From Pseudoxanthomonas composti (GTDB lineage Bacteria; Pseudomonadota; Gammaproteobacteria; Xanthomonadales; Xanthomonadaceae), in the NCBI RefSeq assembly GCF_004122095.1, contig NZ_SAWZ01000002.1, positions 496,001 to 560,000 of the forward strand: a DNA stretch of 64,000 bases, given 5' to 3'. The notes under the pieces were generated by a model. That model was given only the letters and a program-made list of their open reading frames with translations, was not told where the DNA came from and did no database searches. The translations under genes and the position numbers were made by a program. Of this stretch, positions 1-8,580 are shown in pieces. Positions within the stretch are counted from its first letter, which is position 1. Each line of letters starts with the position of its first letter.

Positions 1-573
1 ATCCACCTGATCCTGGCCACCCAGCGCCCGTCGGTGGACGTGATCACCGGCCTGATCAAGGCCAACGTGCCCACGCGCATCGCCTTCCAGGTCAGCTCCA
101 AGATCGACTCGCGCACCATCCTGGACCAGTCCGGCGCCGAAACCCTGCTGGGTCACGGCGACATGCTGTACCTGCCGCCGGGCACGGCCATGCCCGAGCG
201 CGTGCATGGCGCCTTCGTTTCCGACGAGGAAGTGCACCGCGTGGTCGAGCACCTCAAGGCGCTGGGTCCGGTGGACTACATCGAGGGGGTGCTGGACGAG
301 GTGCAGACCCTGGGCGATGGCACGGCCATCGGGGCGACCGGACTGCCCGAGGCGGCCAGTTCAAGCGGAGACGAAAGCGACCCGCTGTACGACGAGGCGG
401 TGAAGATCGTCACCGAGACCCGCCGCGCCTCGATCTCCGGCGTGCAGCGGCGCCTGAAGATCGGCTACAACCGCGCCGCGCGGCTGGTGGAGGCGATGGA
501 AGCGGCCGGTGTGGTGTCGCCGCCCGAGCACAACGGCGACCGCAGTGTGCTGGCGCCGCCGCCACCGCGATAG
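1..573 (+). CDS. ftsK: DNA translocase FtsK, C-terminal part
   Basis: The window opens inside this gene; the frame is open from base 1 and gives 191 residues to the stop. FtsK is the septal DNA pump that clears the terminus and activates XerCD at dif. The visible part holds the end of the RecA-like motor ([19 protein letters not shown], then [16 protein letters not shown] and [13 protein letters not shown]) followed, from about residue 135, by the winged-helix gamma domain ([33 protein letters not shown]) that reads KOPS DNA. The membrane and linker domains lie outside. lolA and rarA downstream are the usual neighbours in gammaproteobacteria. Identification is by family motifs and is secure. 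Confidence 0.97.
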   Translation: MHLILATQRPSVDVITGLIKANVPTRIAFQVSSKIDSRTILDQSGAETLLGHGDMLYLPPGTAMPERVHGAFVSDEEVHRVVEHLKALGPVDYIEGVLDEVQTLGDGTAIGATGLPEAASSSGDESDPLYDEAVKIVTETRRASISGVQRRLKIGYNRAARLVEAMEAAGVVSPPEHNGDRSVLAPPPPR

Positions 574-610
574 GCCGCCCTTGCACGGAGTTCCTGATCA
601 GCCGGCTGCG

Positions 611-949
611 GTGTCGCAAGCCGATCGTCGCGTCCAGCTGGAGGACTTGATCAGGTGCTTGCAGACCTTGACCAAGGTGCTGTCGCTGGATGGGCAGTGC
701 CAGTGGACCGCTCACTTCGAGCGCTGCCTGTCCGAGGCTGAGCAGCTTGGCTGCAAGGGCCTGGACCAGGGACAGCTCAGCGCGCTGTCGGGCAGGGTGA
801 TGTCGGTGTTCGGTGGGATGGGCAGCTTCAACGACTACGCGCCTTTTCGGAGCGGCCGCCTGATACGTGGCATGGAATCGCTCGATGCGATCTCGGGGCA
901 GGTGTACGCCTCGGCGCTGTCCCTGCGGGTGACAGGCGCCCGGACCTGA
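611..949 (+). CDS. small DUF6966-like protein
   Basis: A 112-residue soluble protein without signal peptide or membrane segment. The distinctive stretch is FGGMGSFNDY near residue 63, which resembles the DUF6966 family of uncharacterised small proteins; the family name is from memory. The GTG at 611 is chosen because the residues after it (SQADRRVQLEDLIRCLQTL) look like a natural amphipathic N-terminus, while residues encoded further upstream are arginine-rich frame extension overlapping the ftsK end. No clear ribosome site stands before it, so the start is uncertain. Function is unknown. Confidence 0.6.
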   Translation: MSQADRRVQLEDLIRCLQTLTKVLSLDGQCQWTAHFERCLSEAEQLGCKGLDQGQLSALSGRVMSVFGGMGSFNDYAPFRSGRLIRGMESLDAISGQVYASALSLRVTGART

Positions 950-1096
950 TCCGGTGAAGCGTGCCGCGATTGGGGCGCATCGAATCGCTGCATGAGCTTG
1001 GACACACCCGAGTTGCCGGCTCCCGGCCCTTGGCCATTGCGCCCACGCCCATGCTTTGTCACGGTACCGACGTCCCTGATCGAGTTTGTAGGTCTG

Positions 1097-3064
1097 ATGC
1101 GCCTGTTCGACGCCATCGTTTCGCTGACTACGTGCGCTTTGGTCCTGCTTGCTTCTGCCTTTCCGGGCAGCGCGTCGGCGCAGTCCGCATCGGTCGCAGC
1201 ACCTGCGAGGACATCCGCGTCCACAGAACCGAAAGAAGCCGCAACCGCCTTCAGCTTCCTGCGCTATCGCGCCGACTACGAGGTCAAACCGGACTTCACC
1301 AGCAGCGAAGTGGATGAGTACGAGGTGCTGGTCAAGACCCAGGCCGGGGTGGAGAGCTGGAGCCAGGTGCGGCTGAGCTACAGCGAGAAGATGGAAGCGC
1401 TGACGGTGGAGCAGGCCTATACGCTTGGCACCGACGGTGCGCGGCACGACGTGCCGGCCGACAAGATCTATACGCAGGAGAGCTATTCCAGCGCGCAGGC
1501 GGCCATGTACGCCGACCGCAAGGTCCGGGTGATCGTGTTCCCGAACCTGGCGCCGGGCACGCGGCTGGTCTATCGCTACCGTCGCGACCAGCGCCAGCCT
1601 TACTTCCCTGGGTATTTCGGGCTGTGGGAGACCTTCAGCCTGTTCACCCAGTTCGAGGACGCCCGGGTCACGCTGACCGCGCCGCGCGAGCTGCCGCTGC
1701 ATGTCGCATCCCGGCAGGTGCAGGGCGGCCGCCAGGTGCGGTTGAAGGACGGGCGCCGTCAGTGGTCCTGGAGCTACAGCAACCGCCAGCCTTTGCCGAA
1801 CCAGCCCTGGACCGCCGCGGCCTGGGAGTACAGCCCAACCATCCTGGCCAGCACCTATCCCGACTACGCCGCGATGGGCCGTGCCTACCAGCGCAGCGCC
1901 GGACCCGCCGCGCAGGTGACGCCGAAGGTGCGGGCGCAGGCCGAGGCCATCACTGCCGGCATCGGCGACCGACGCGAGCAGGCCCGGGCGATCTATCAAT
2001 GGGTGGCGCTCAACATCCGCTACGTGGCCGTGTACCTGGGCAACGGCGGGCTGGAACCGAATCCGGCCGACAGCATCCTGGCCAGTCGCTACGGCGACTG
2101 CAAGGACCACACCGTGATCCTGGAGGCGCTGCTGGCGGCCAAGGGCATCGCCAGCTCGCCGGTGCTGATCGGGGCCGGCGGCGGGCCCAGCCTGCCGGAA
2201 GTGGCGGTGCTGGGGCGTTTCAACCACGCCATCACCTATCTGCCGGAGTTCGACCTGTACCTGGATTCGACCAGCCCGTATGCGCGTTTCGGCCAAATGC
2301 CGGCCGGTGACCTGGGCGCGCCGGTGGTGCATACCGTCAATGGCGCGCTGGCGCGCACGCCGGACAATGGCCCGGCGATGAGCGCCTCGGTCTTCGAGGG
2401 CGTCTTCGATTTCAGCGCCGATGGCGGGCTGGAAGGGCGGACCCGACTGGACAGCGGTGCGACCGGCGAAATCACCTTGCGCGAGACGTTCTCGCGCTTG
2501 ACCGGACAGAACCGCAGGCGCATTGAGGATGCGCTGATGGCCAGTGCCGGTTTCGATGGAGTCGGTCGCCTGGAATTGCAGGGGCGCCCGGACGATCTGG
2601 ATGCGCCGTTCAACTACAGCTTCCAGTTCCGCGCCAACGACTACGTGGACTTCGGCGTGGTGGGGGGGATGACCCTGCCCGAGCCGCCGGGCGTGGATTC
2701 CATGCGTGAGCTGGCGGCCAGCGCCTCCAGCGAACGCAACCTGACGCCGTTCTACTGCACCGATGGGCGGCGCGAGGAGATCTACCGGTTGAGCTTTCCG
2801 GCCAGCGTGCCGGTGGTGGCCATCCCGAAGGCCAGCAGCTTCGAAACCGCGGCCGGGCGCTACACGGTGGACTGGACGCGCGAAGGCCGCACGGTGAGCG
2901 CGCGGCATGTGTTGGAGACCCGCGCCATCCATGGCCCGCAGGCGTTGTGCCAGCCGCAGGACTATGCGGCGTTCCGCGCGCTGTACCGGCAGGTGCTGCG
3001 CGGGTTCCGCGGGCAGGTGGTCTATGGCGACCTGCGGACGGTGCAGACGCAGGCTGCGCCTTGA
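1097..3064 (+). CDS. exported DUF3857/transglutaminase-like protein
   Basis: A 655-residue protein with an N-terminal Sec signal (MRLFDAIVSLTTCALVLLAS ending near ASAQ), which argues for the ATG at 1097 rather than the longer frame from 992. The first half matches DUF3857; the centre is a transglutaminase-like cysteine peptidase fold with the triad visible as SRYGDCKDHT (Cys), RFNHAITYLP (His) and LYLDSTSPYARFG (Asp). Such proteins are common in Xanthomonadaceae and Bacteroidota as periplasmic proteins; their substrate is generally unknown. It stands alone, with about 180 bases before lolA. The catalytic triad is intact, so enzymatic activity is plausible but unproven. Confidence 0.85.
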   Translation: MRLFDAIVSLTTCALVLLASAFPGSASAQSASVAAPARTSASTEPKEAATAFSFLRYRADYEVKPDFTSSEVDEYEVLVKTQAGVESWSQVRLSYSEKMEALTVEQAYTLGTDGARHDVPADKIYTQESYSSAQAAMYADRKVRVIVFPNLAPGTRLVYRYRRDQRQPYFPGYFGLWETFSLFTQFEDARVTLTAPRELPLHVASRQVQGGRQVRLKDGRRQWSWSYSNRQPLPNQPWTAAAWEYSPTILASTYPDYAAMGRAYQRSAGPAAQVTPKVRAQAEAITAGIGDRREQARAIYQWVALNIRYVAVYLGNGGLEPNPADSILASRYGDCKDHTVILEALLAAKGIASSPVLIGAGGGPSLPEVAVLGRFNHAITYLPEFDLYLDSTSPYARFGQMPAGDLGAPVVHTVNGALARTPDNGPAMSASVFEGVFDFSADGGLEGRTRLDSGATGEITLRETFSRLTGQNRRRIEDALMASAGFDGVGRLELQGRPDDLDAPFNYSFQFRANDYVDFGVVGGMTLPEPPGVDSMRELAASASSERNLTPFYCTDGRREEIYRLSFPASVPVVAIPKASSFETAAGRYTVDWTREGRTVSARHVLETRAIHGPQALCQPQDYAAFRALYRQVLRGFRGQVVYGDLRTVQTQAAP

Positions 3065-3243
3065 AGGCCTCGACTCGATTCCACGGCCTTGGTGGTCCTG
3101 TGGGAGAGGCTCTTGATGCAGCTTCAACCGCCGGGATTGAACTGCTTGCTCTGTGGGATGCAGTCAACGGTCGCGCGTTCAGACATGCCACGGCACACTT
3201 TGCGCCATCGATGGCAGCAACCGGGGACTAGGGGCCCGATCCC

Positions 3244-3864
3244 ATGAAACACATGATCAAGACCGCGGTGCTGGCCGCTTTTCTGTTCGCAGGGATGGCC
3301 CAGGCAGGCGGCCGCGACGAGCTCAAGACCTTCACCACCGGACTGAAGGGCCTGGACGGGCAGTTCAGCCAGCAGGTGCTGAACAAGGACGGCAAGCTGA
3401 AGGAGAGTTCCAGCGGTCGGGTGGCCCTGTCCGCGCCGCGGCTGTTCCGCTGGGAGTACACCAAGCCCTACGAGCAGCTGATCGTGGCCGATGGCAAGAA
3501 GGTCTGGATCTACGAGCCGGACCTGAAGCAGGCCACGGTGCGCGACCAGGGCACCGAGGAGCAGAACAGCCCGCTGGCGGCGCTGCTGGACCCGGCGCGG
3601 CTGGACCAGATGTTCCAGGTCGAGGACAACGCCGAGCAGGAGGGCCTGCAGTGGCTCACGCTGTGGCCCAAGGACCCGGCCACCGCCAATTTCGAGCGCG
3701 CGCGGCTGGGCTTCAACGCCGCGGGCCTGGCGCGCATGGAAGTCACCGATGCGGTCGGCCAGCGCACGGTGATCTCCTTCGCCGGCTGGAAGCGCAACCC
3801 GTCCTTCGGTGCGTCCACCTTCAAGTATGCGCCAGCCGCTGGCGTGGACGTGGTGAGCAACTGA
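3244..3864 (+). CDS. lolA: outer-membrane lipoprotein carrier LolA
   Basis: LolA is the periplasmic chaperone that takes lipoproteins from LolCDE in the inner membrane to LolB in the outer membrane. The 206-residue product has a clear signal peptide (MIKTAVLAAFLFAGMAQA) and the family signature: GLDGQFSQQVLNKDGKLKES, then PRLFRWEYTKPYEQLIVADG and VWIYEPDLKQ. Length is normal. Two in-frame ATGs (3244 and 3253) are possible; the first is given because a GGGG-rich stretch lies just upstream. It sits between ftsK and rarA, the conserved gammaproteobacterial order. Confidence 0.96.
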   Translation: MKHMIKTAVLAAFLFAGMAQAGGRDELKTFTTGLKGLDGQFSQQVLNKDGKLKESSSGRVALSAPRLFRWEYTKPYEQLIVADGKKVWIYEPDLKQATVRDQGTEEQNSPLAALLDPARLDQMFQVEDNAEQEGLQWLTLWPKDPATANFERARLGFNAAGLARMEVTDAVGQRTVISFAGWKRNPSFGASTFKYAPAAGVDVVSN

Positions 3865-3896
3865 GCCTGCACGCGCCCAGCGCGTAAACTAGGCGG

Positions 3897-5261
3897 GTGC
3901 CGAGATCCCGCTCCCCTTCTTCCGACGGTCCCGACCTGCTGAGTGTGGACCGCTCGGACCTGCAACCGCTGGCCGAGCGCATGCGTCCGCGCGCGCTGGA
4001 CGACATGGTCGGACAGCGGCGCCTGCTGGCACCGGGCAGTGCGCTGCGCCGCGCGGTGGAATCCGGGCGCGTGCATTCCATGATCCTGTGGGGGCCGCCG
4101 GGCTGCGGCAAGACCACCCTGGCGCTGTTGCTGGCGCACTACGCGCAGGCCGAGTTCAAGGCGATCTCGGCGGTGCTCTCGGGCTTGCCGGAGGTGCGCC
4201 AGGTGCTGGCGGAGGCCGCGCATCGTTTTTCCGACGGACGCCGCACGGTGCTGTTCGTGGACGAGGTGCACCGCTTCAACAAGGCCCAGCAGGACGCCTT
4301 CCTGCCGCATATCGAGCGCGGCACGATTGTCTTCGTCGGCGCCACGACCGAAAACCCCTCCTTTGAGCTGAACTCGGCGCTGCTCTCGCGCTGTCGCGTG
4401 CACGTGCTGGAGTCGGTCTCGCCGCAGGACGTGGCGGTGGCGCTGCGCCGCGCGCTGGAAGATCAGGAGCGCGGCCTGGGCGGGCAGGGCATTGGCATCG
4501 AGGACGCGCTGCTGCTGCAGATCGCCACGGCTGCCGACGGCGACGTGCGCCGGGCGCTGACGCTGCTGGAGATCGCCGCCGAGCTTGCGGCTGACGAGGC
4601 CGGGCAGATCACCCCGCAGACCCTGGAGCAGGTGCTGGCCGACCGCACGCGCCGCTTCGACAAGGGCGGGGAGCAGTTCTACGACCAGATCTCGGCGCTG
4701 CACAAGTCCGTACGCAGCTCCAACCCGGACTCGGCCCTGTACTGGCTCACGCGCATGCTCGATGGCGGCTGCGACCCGGCCTACCTGGCGCGCCGGCTCA
4801 CGCGCATGGCGATCGAGGACATCGGCCTGGCCGACCCGCGTGCGCAGCAGATGGCGCTGGAGGCCTGGAACATCTACGAGCGCCTGGGCAGCCCGGAAGG
4901 CGAGTTGGCCTTCGCCCAACTGGTGCTGTACCTGGCCAGTACCGCCAAGTCCAACGCCGGCTATGCGGCCTTCAACCAGGCCAAGGCCGAGGTGCGCGAG
5001 ACTGGCACCCAGGAAGTGCCGATGCACCTGCGCAATGCGCCGACCAAGCTGATGAAGGGGCTGGGCTATGGGCAGGGCTACCAGTACGACCACGACGCCG
5101 AAGGCGGCATTGCGCTGGACCAGACCGGCTTTCCTGATGCCATGGGCGAGCGCATCTACTACCAGCCGGTCGAGCGCGGCCTGGAGATCAAGCTGAAGCA
5201 GAAGCTCGATGCCCTGCGCCAGGCACGGGCGCAGGCGCGCGCGGACAAGGCGCGGGGTTGA
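3897..5261 (+). CDS. rarA: replication-associated recombination protein RarA (MgsA)
   Basis: AAA+ ATPase of the clamp-loader/RarA/WRNIP1 family that acts at stalled replication forks. The 454 residues show Walker A GPPGCGKTT at about 66-74, Walker B VLFVDEVHRFN at about 118-127, sensor region GATTENPSFELNSALLSRC, and the C-terminal tetramerisation part (AIEDIGLADPRAQQMALEAW, then MHLRNAPTKLMKGLGYG). A GTG start at 3897 is needed to include the conserved PLAERMRPRALDDMVGQ lead-in; the first internal ATG would cut into it. It follows lolA by 32 bases and probably shares its transcript. Confidence 0.96.
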   Translation: MPRSRSPSSDGPDLLSVDRSDLQPLAERMRPRALDDMVGQRRLLAPGSALRRAVESGRVHSMILWGPPGCGKTTLALLLAHYAQAEFKAISAVLSGLPEVRQVLAEAAHRFSDGRRTVLFVDEVHRFNKAQQDAFLPHIERGTIVFVGATTENPSFELNSALLSRCRVHVLESVSPQDVAVALRRALEDQERGLGGQGIGIEDALLLQIATAADGDVRRALTLLEIAAELAADEAGQITPQTLEQVLADRTRRFDKGGEQFYDQISALHKSVRSSNPDSALYWLTRMLDGGCDPAYLARRLTRMAIEDIGLADPRAQQMALEAWNIYERLGSPEGELAFAQLVLYLASTAKSNAGYAAFNQAKAEVRETGTQEVPMHLRNAPTKLMKGLGYGQGYQYDHDAEGGIALDQTGFPDAMGERIYYQPVERGLEIKLKQKLDALRQARAQARADKARG

Positions 5262-5263
5262 GG

Positions 5264-5734
5264 ATGGGCGGCATCGCTTCCGACAAGAAACTCGAGGAGC
5301 GCGCCCGGCGCATGGCGCTGCGACGCGATCTCGGCAATCGTGCGCCTGCCGCGGCCAAATCCACGCGTGGGTGCGGCGGCGCCTACCTGGTCGCACATGC
5401 CTGCTTTGCGTGTCGCAAGAGTTTCAAGGTCGCTCCACGGCCGGCGCGCGAGCTGCGCTGTCCCTGCTGCAGCGCAGCGCTGTATGAAATGGGGCGCGCT
5501 TTCAAGGCCCCGCCATCGCGCAACCTGGCGCAATGGAAAAAAGTCCAAGCCTTGTACGCGGCGGGCTTTCGCTTCTTCAGCTATCGCGGCAACGATGGCC
5601 CGCCGCTTCCCAGTCAGTACTCGCAGGTGGCGGCTTTCGTTCGTGACTACCCGGAACACCCGCTGAGAATCGCGCCAGCGCGACAGGGGCGTCCCTTGTC
5701 GCCTCGGCCTGCGCCGGCGAGGGCAGGCATGTGA
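5264..5734 (+). CDS. small zinc-ribbon protein
   Basis: A 156-residue basic protein with a likely zinc ribbon: CFACRKSF followed about 20 residues later by CPCCSAALYEMG, giving two CxxC pairs. The ATG at 5264 lies three bases after the rarA stop and the gene's own TGA overlaps the crcB ATG, so it is embedded in a rarA-crcB operon. The C-terminal half has the conserved-looking AGFRFFSYRGNDGPPLPSQY. No function is recognised; nucleic-acid binding is a guess from the ribbon and high arginine content. Confidence 0.72.
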   Translation: MGGIASDKKLEERARRMALRRDLGNRAPAAAKSTRGCGGAYLVAHACFACRKSFKVAPRPARELRCPCCSAALYEMGRAFKAPPSRNLAQWKKVQALYAAGFRFFSYRGNDGPPLPSQYSQVAAFVRDYPEHPLRIAPARQGRPLSPRPAPARAGM

Positions 5735-6138
5735 TGAACCCGGCCCTGTGGTGGCAGCAGCTTGGGCTGGTGATGGCCGGGGGTGCGCTCGGTGCCGGCC
5801 TGCGCTTCTGGATCGGCGGGGTGATGCTGCGGCAGTTCGGCAACACGCTGCCATACGGCACGATGGCGGCGAACTTCCTCGGCGCGTTCGTGGCCGGGTT
5901 CCTGCTGGTCTGGCTGGAGCATCGCGGCGCGGCGGCCCTCTACCTGCGGGCCTTCCTCATCGTCGGCGTGCTGGGCGGGCTGACCACCTTCTCCTCGCTG
6001 ATGATGGAGAGCCTGATCTTCTTCCGCAGCGGCCGCAGTGCGGCCCTGCTGGCCAATCTTGGGATCAGCCTGGCCGGGGGGCTTGTGCTGGTCGCGCTCG
6101 GCGCGTGGCTGGCGCTGCAGCTGCGGCCTGCCAGCTGA
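5734..6138 (+). CDS. crcB: fluoride channel CrcB/Fluc
   Basis: Small dual-topology membrane protein that exports fluoride. The 134 residues make four hydrophobic helices and carry the family hallmarks GGALGAGLRFWIGG, TMAANFLGAFVAGFL (the conserved asparagine of the pore) and GGLTTFSSLMMES (the TTFSS pore motif). The ATG at 5734 overlaps the preceding TGA and follows a GAGGGCAGG ribosome site; a GTG three bases earlier is an alternative. No fluoride (crcB) riboswitch is expected here since the gene is translationally coupled inside an operon, and none was seen. Confidence 0.95.
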   Translation: MNPALWWQQLGLVMAGGALGAGLRFWIGGVMLRQFGNTLPYGTMAANFLGAFVAGFLLVWLEHRGAAALYLRAFLIVGVLGGLTTFSSLMMESLIFFRSGRSAALLANLGISLAGGLVLVALGAWLALQLRPAS

Positions 6139-6168
6139 GGCGGCGCGGCGCCTGCGCTGCTGTCGGGC

Positions 6169-6945
6169 TTATTCCACCGCGCACAGTGGCGTTTCATCCG
6201 CGCGCAGGGTCAGCACGCGCACCCCGGTGCGGGTCACCGCGACGGTGTGCTCGAACTGCGCCGAGAGCTTGCGATCGCGCGTATATACCGGCCATTCGTC
6301 CGGCTTGGCGCGGATAGCGGCCTTTCCCTGGTTGAGCATCGGCTCGATGGTGAAGGTCATGCCTTCCTGCAGTTCCAGCCCGGTGCCGGCATGGCCGTCG
6401 TGCAAGACCTGCGGATCTTCGTGCATCTGCCGGCCGATGCCATGGCCGCAGTATTCCTTGACCACGCTGTAGCCCTGTGCCCTGGCGTGGCGGGCGATGG
6501 CGTGACCGATATCGCCCAGGCGCGCGCCCGGCCGCACCTGGGCGATGCCTTTCCACATGGCCTCGTAGGCGGCCTTCACCAGGCGCCGGGCGGGATAGGC
6601 GACCTCACCGATCAGGTAGGTCGTGCTGGAGTCGGCGATGTAGCCGTTCTTTTCCAGCGTGATGTCGAGATTGACGATCTGCCCGCTGCGCAGCACGTCC
6701 TGGTGCGAGGGCATGCCATGGCAGACCACATCGTCGATGGAGGCATTGAGCACGTAGGGGAAATCGTATTGCCCCTTGCTGGCCGGTCGCGCCTGCAGGT
6801 CGTCCACGATCATCCGCTCGACGCGGTCGTTGATCTCCATTGTGCTCATGCCTTCCATCGGCAGCTGGTCGAGCATGCGGAAGACCGAGGCGAGCAGGCG
6901 CCCGGATTCGGCCATCAGCGCGATTTCCTCGGGCCGCTTGGTCAC
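6169..6945 (-). CDS. map: type I methionine aminopeptidase
   Basis: Removes the N-terminal methionine from nascent proteins. The 258-residue product has the pita-bread fold motifs with metal ligands in DITLEKNGYIADSSTTYLIG (two Asp), YCGHGIGRQMHEDPQVLHDG (His) and MTFTIEPML (Glu), and FEHTVAVT near the end (Glu). The GTG start at 6945 overlaps the TGA of the ParD-like gene (GTGA), so the two are translationally coupled. Most bacteria carry map next to rpsB; this copy is in a different setting and may be an accessory paralogue. That cannot be settled from the window. Confidence 0.93.
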   Translation of the reverse strand: MTKRPEEIALMAESGRLLASVFRMLDQLPMEGMSTMEINDRVERMIVDDLQARPASKGQYDFPYVLNASIDDVVCHGMPSHQDVLRSGQIVNLDITLEKNGYIADSSTTYLIGEVAYPARRLVKAAYEAMWKGIAQVRPGARLGDIGHAIARHARAQGYSVVKEYCGHGIGRQMHEDPQVLHDGHAGTGLELQEGMTFTIEPMLNQGKAAIRAKPDEWPVYTRDRKLSAQFEHTVAVTRTGVRVLTLRADETPLCAVE

Positions 6946-7154
6946 GTGCGTGCCGCAGCCATCGGCTGTGGCCGCACGCCGGCGGCCTGCAGTTCGCGCG
7001 CCACCAGCTCCTGGAAGCTCAGGCCGGGGTTGGTCTCGCATAGCATGCCGATCCTGATCCAGAAGTTGGCCTGGGCGTTGATGGAGCGGCTGGTGACGGT
7101 GCAGGCGCGACGCAGCTGGTCGTGCAGCTCGTCGTCGATGTTGACGATGCCCAT
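6942..7154 (-). CDS. ParD-like ribbon-helix-helix protein
   Basis: A 70-residue protein beginning MGIVNIDDELHDQLRRACTV, which resembles the ParD_like family: a short ribbon-helix-helix DNA-binding segment followed by a helical tail (FWIRIGMLCETNPGLSFQEL). The start has a strong GGGAGG ribosome site four bases before the ATG. The only partner gene is map, which overlaps it by four bases; no ParE/RelE toxin is present. A role as an autorepressor of the two-gene operon is suggested by the perfect palindrome directly upstream, but this is inference. Confidence 0.85.
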   Translation of the reverse strand: MGIVNIDDELHDQLRRACTVTSRSINAQANFWIRIGMLCETNPGLSFQELVARELQAAGVRPQPMAAART

Positions 7155-7166
7155 GGAACCTCCCGG

Positions 7167-7194
7167 ATATATGGATCATATATTATCCATATAT
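7167..7194 (-). promoter_or_regulatory. AT-rich palindromic operator/promoter of parD-like-map
   Basis: A perfect 10-bp inverted repeat (ATATATGGAT, 8-base spacer, ATCCATATAT) lies just upstream of the ParD-like start in otherwise GC-rich DNA. On the minus strand it contains the minus-10-like hexamers TATGAT and TAATAT, so a protein bound there would cover the promoter. The likely binder is the ParD-like ribbon-helix-helix protein; this is inference from position. Confidence 0.65.
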
Positions 7195-7282
7195 GCCGCG
7201 AAGGGAAGTGGCGGAGCGGCGGGGCGCGCCCGGCCGTGCCAGCCCGTGCCAGCCCGTGCCGGGCCACGGCCGCCGCGGCGCG

Positions 7283-8347
7283 TCAGCGCCGGAAGCGGTA
7301 GTGCGCCACCATCCACTCCTCGCCCTTGGAGTAGCCGAACAGCTCGGCGCAGGCCATCCAGAACATGCGCCAGCGCTGGTACCACAGCGCGGCATCGGCC
7401 AGGCCGTAGGTCTGGCGCATCACCCCCATGACCTTGTCGTGGTGGGCATCCTGGTTGGCCAGCCAGGCATTGGCGGTCTTCTCGTAATGGGTGCCGGACA
7501 GCAGCCAGCGCTCCTCGATCTGCAAGGCATCCTGGAACTGCAGCAGGGTATCGGCCGATGGCATCAACCGGCCGGTGAAGAAATGCCGGCCCATCCAGTC
7601 GTCCTTGCCCTGCGCCTCGAACAGATACAGCAGCTCCTTGTGGCAGAACAGGTGCACGAACAGCTTGCCGCCGGGCGCGAGCCAGTCGGCGATGCGGCCC
7701 AGCAGCGCCTGGTAGTCGCGCATGTGCTCGAACATCTCGATGGAGACCACGCGGTCGTAGCTGGCCGTGGCCAGCGCGAGCGTGTTGACGTCGGCCAACA
7801 GCACCTCGACGTTGAAGATCGCCCGCTCGCGGCAGCGCGCTTCGATGTAGTCCTTCTGCAGGCGCGAGTTGGACACCGCGGTGATCCGCGACTGCGGATA
7901 GCGCTCGGCCATCCACAGCGTCAGCGAGCCCCAGCCGCAGCCCAGCTCGAGGATGCGCTGGCGGTTGTGCAGCTCGCCGCGCTCGCAGTACAGGCGCAGC
8001 ATCTTCTCCTCGGCCTGGGTGAGATCGCGGGTGGTCTCATCCCACAGGCAGGCGCTGTACTTCAGGTGCCTGCCCAGGCAGAGCTGGAAGAACTCCGGCG
8101 GCAGCTCGGGATGCCTGCGGTTGGCCGCCGGTTTCTCCACGGCCAGGGCGTCCTCGCGCAGGCCGCGCAGCCAGGCCTCCTGGCGCGCAAACACCGCTTC
8201 GGTCCCGCCCTTGCGCTCCTGCTTCAGACGTTGCGCGCACATGCGGCGGATGGCCAGGCGCAGGAGCGGGTCGGGCAGGCGGCCGGATTCGGCCAGGCGC
8301 GTGGTCAGGCTGTCCTTGGCGTCTTCTTGGTAGGGATGCAACGACAT
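7283..8347 (-). CDS. CFA-synthase-like SAM methyltransferase
   Basis: A 354-residue class I methyltransferase of the cyclopropane-fatty-acyl-phospholipid synthase superfamily. SAM motif I is ILELGCGWGSLTLW at about 132-145, with LGRHLKYSACLWD before it and VSIEMFEHMRDY after it, all typical of the CFA/coclaurine-N-methyltransferase branch. The start follows a GGAG site. True CFA synthases are about 380-400 residues with a longer N-terminal domain, so the substrate may be lipid or a small molecule. It stands alone and ends close to the ParD-like promoter region. Confidence 0.85.
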   Translation of the reverse strand: MSLHPYQEDAKDSLTTRLAESGRLPDPLLRLAIRRMCAQRLKQERKGGTEAVFARQEAWLRGLREDALAVEKPAANRRHPELPPEFFQLCLGRHLKYSACLWDETTRDLTQAEEKMLRLYCERGELHNRQRILELGCGWGSLTLWMAERYPQSRITAVSNSRLQKDYIEARCRERAIFNVEVLLADVNTLALATASYDRVVSIEMFEHMRDYQALLGRIADWLAPGGKLFVHLFCHKELLYLFEAQGKDDWMGRHFFTGRLMPSADTLLQFQDALQIEERWLLSGTHYEKTANAWLANQDAHHDKVMGVMRQTYGLADAALWYQRWRMFWMACAELFGYSKGEEWMVAHYRFRR

Positions 8348-8580
8348 TCGATCTCCGGGGGCGCGATTGGATGTCTTTCCAGCAGCACGATGGCGCGACA
8401 ACCGAAGGCGCGGTGGCGGGGTTGCCGCGCATCGGCCATGTGGGGAAACGGTACAGAAAGATCGGCGCGGATGGAGGCTGCTCAGGCCAATGGACACTAC
8501 GACCAAAGCGCTAAGCCGGATGCACGCGATGTTCACCGCCCATTGCCTGAGATCACCCGCTTCCCAGGCAGGTGGACGAC

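Noticed and set aside
410..3127. Long open frame on the minus strand opposite the transglutaminase-like gene
   Set aside because: It is antisense to a clear gene, arginine/histidine-rich and has no family motif; a GC-rich shadow.
6942..7154. Type II toxin-antitoxin module
   Set aside because: No ParE/RelE-like toxin next to the ParD-like gene; its only partner is a methionine aminopeptidase.
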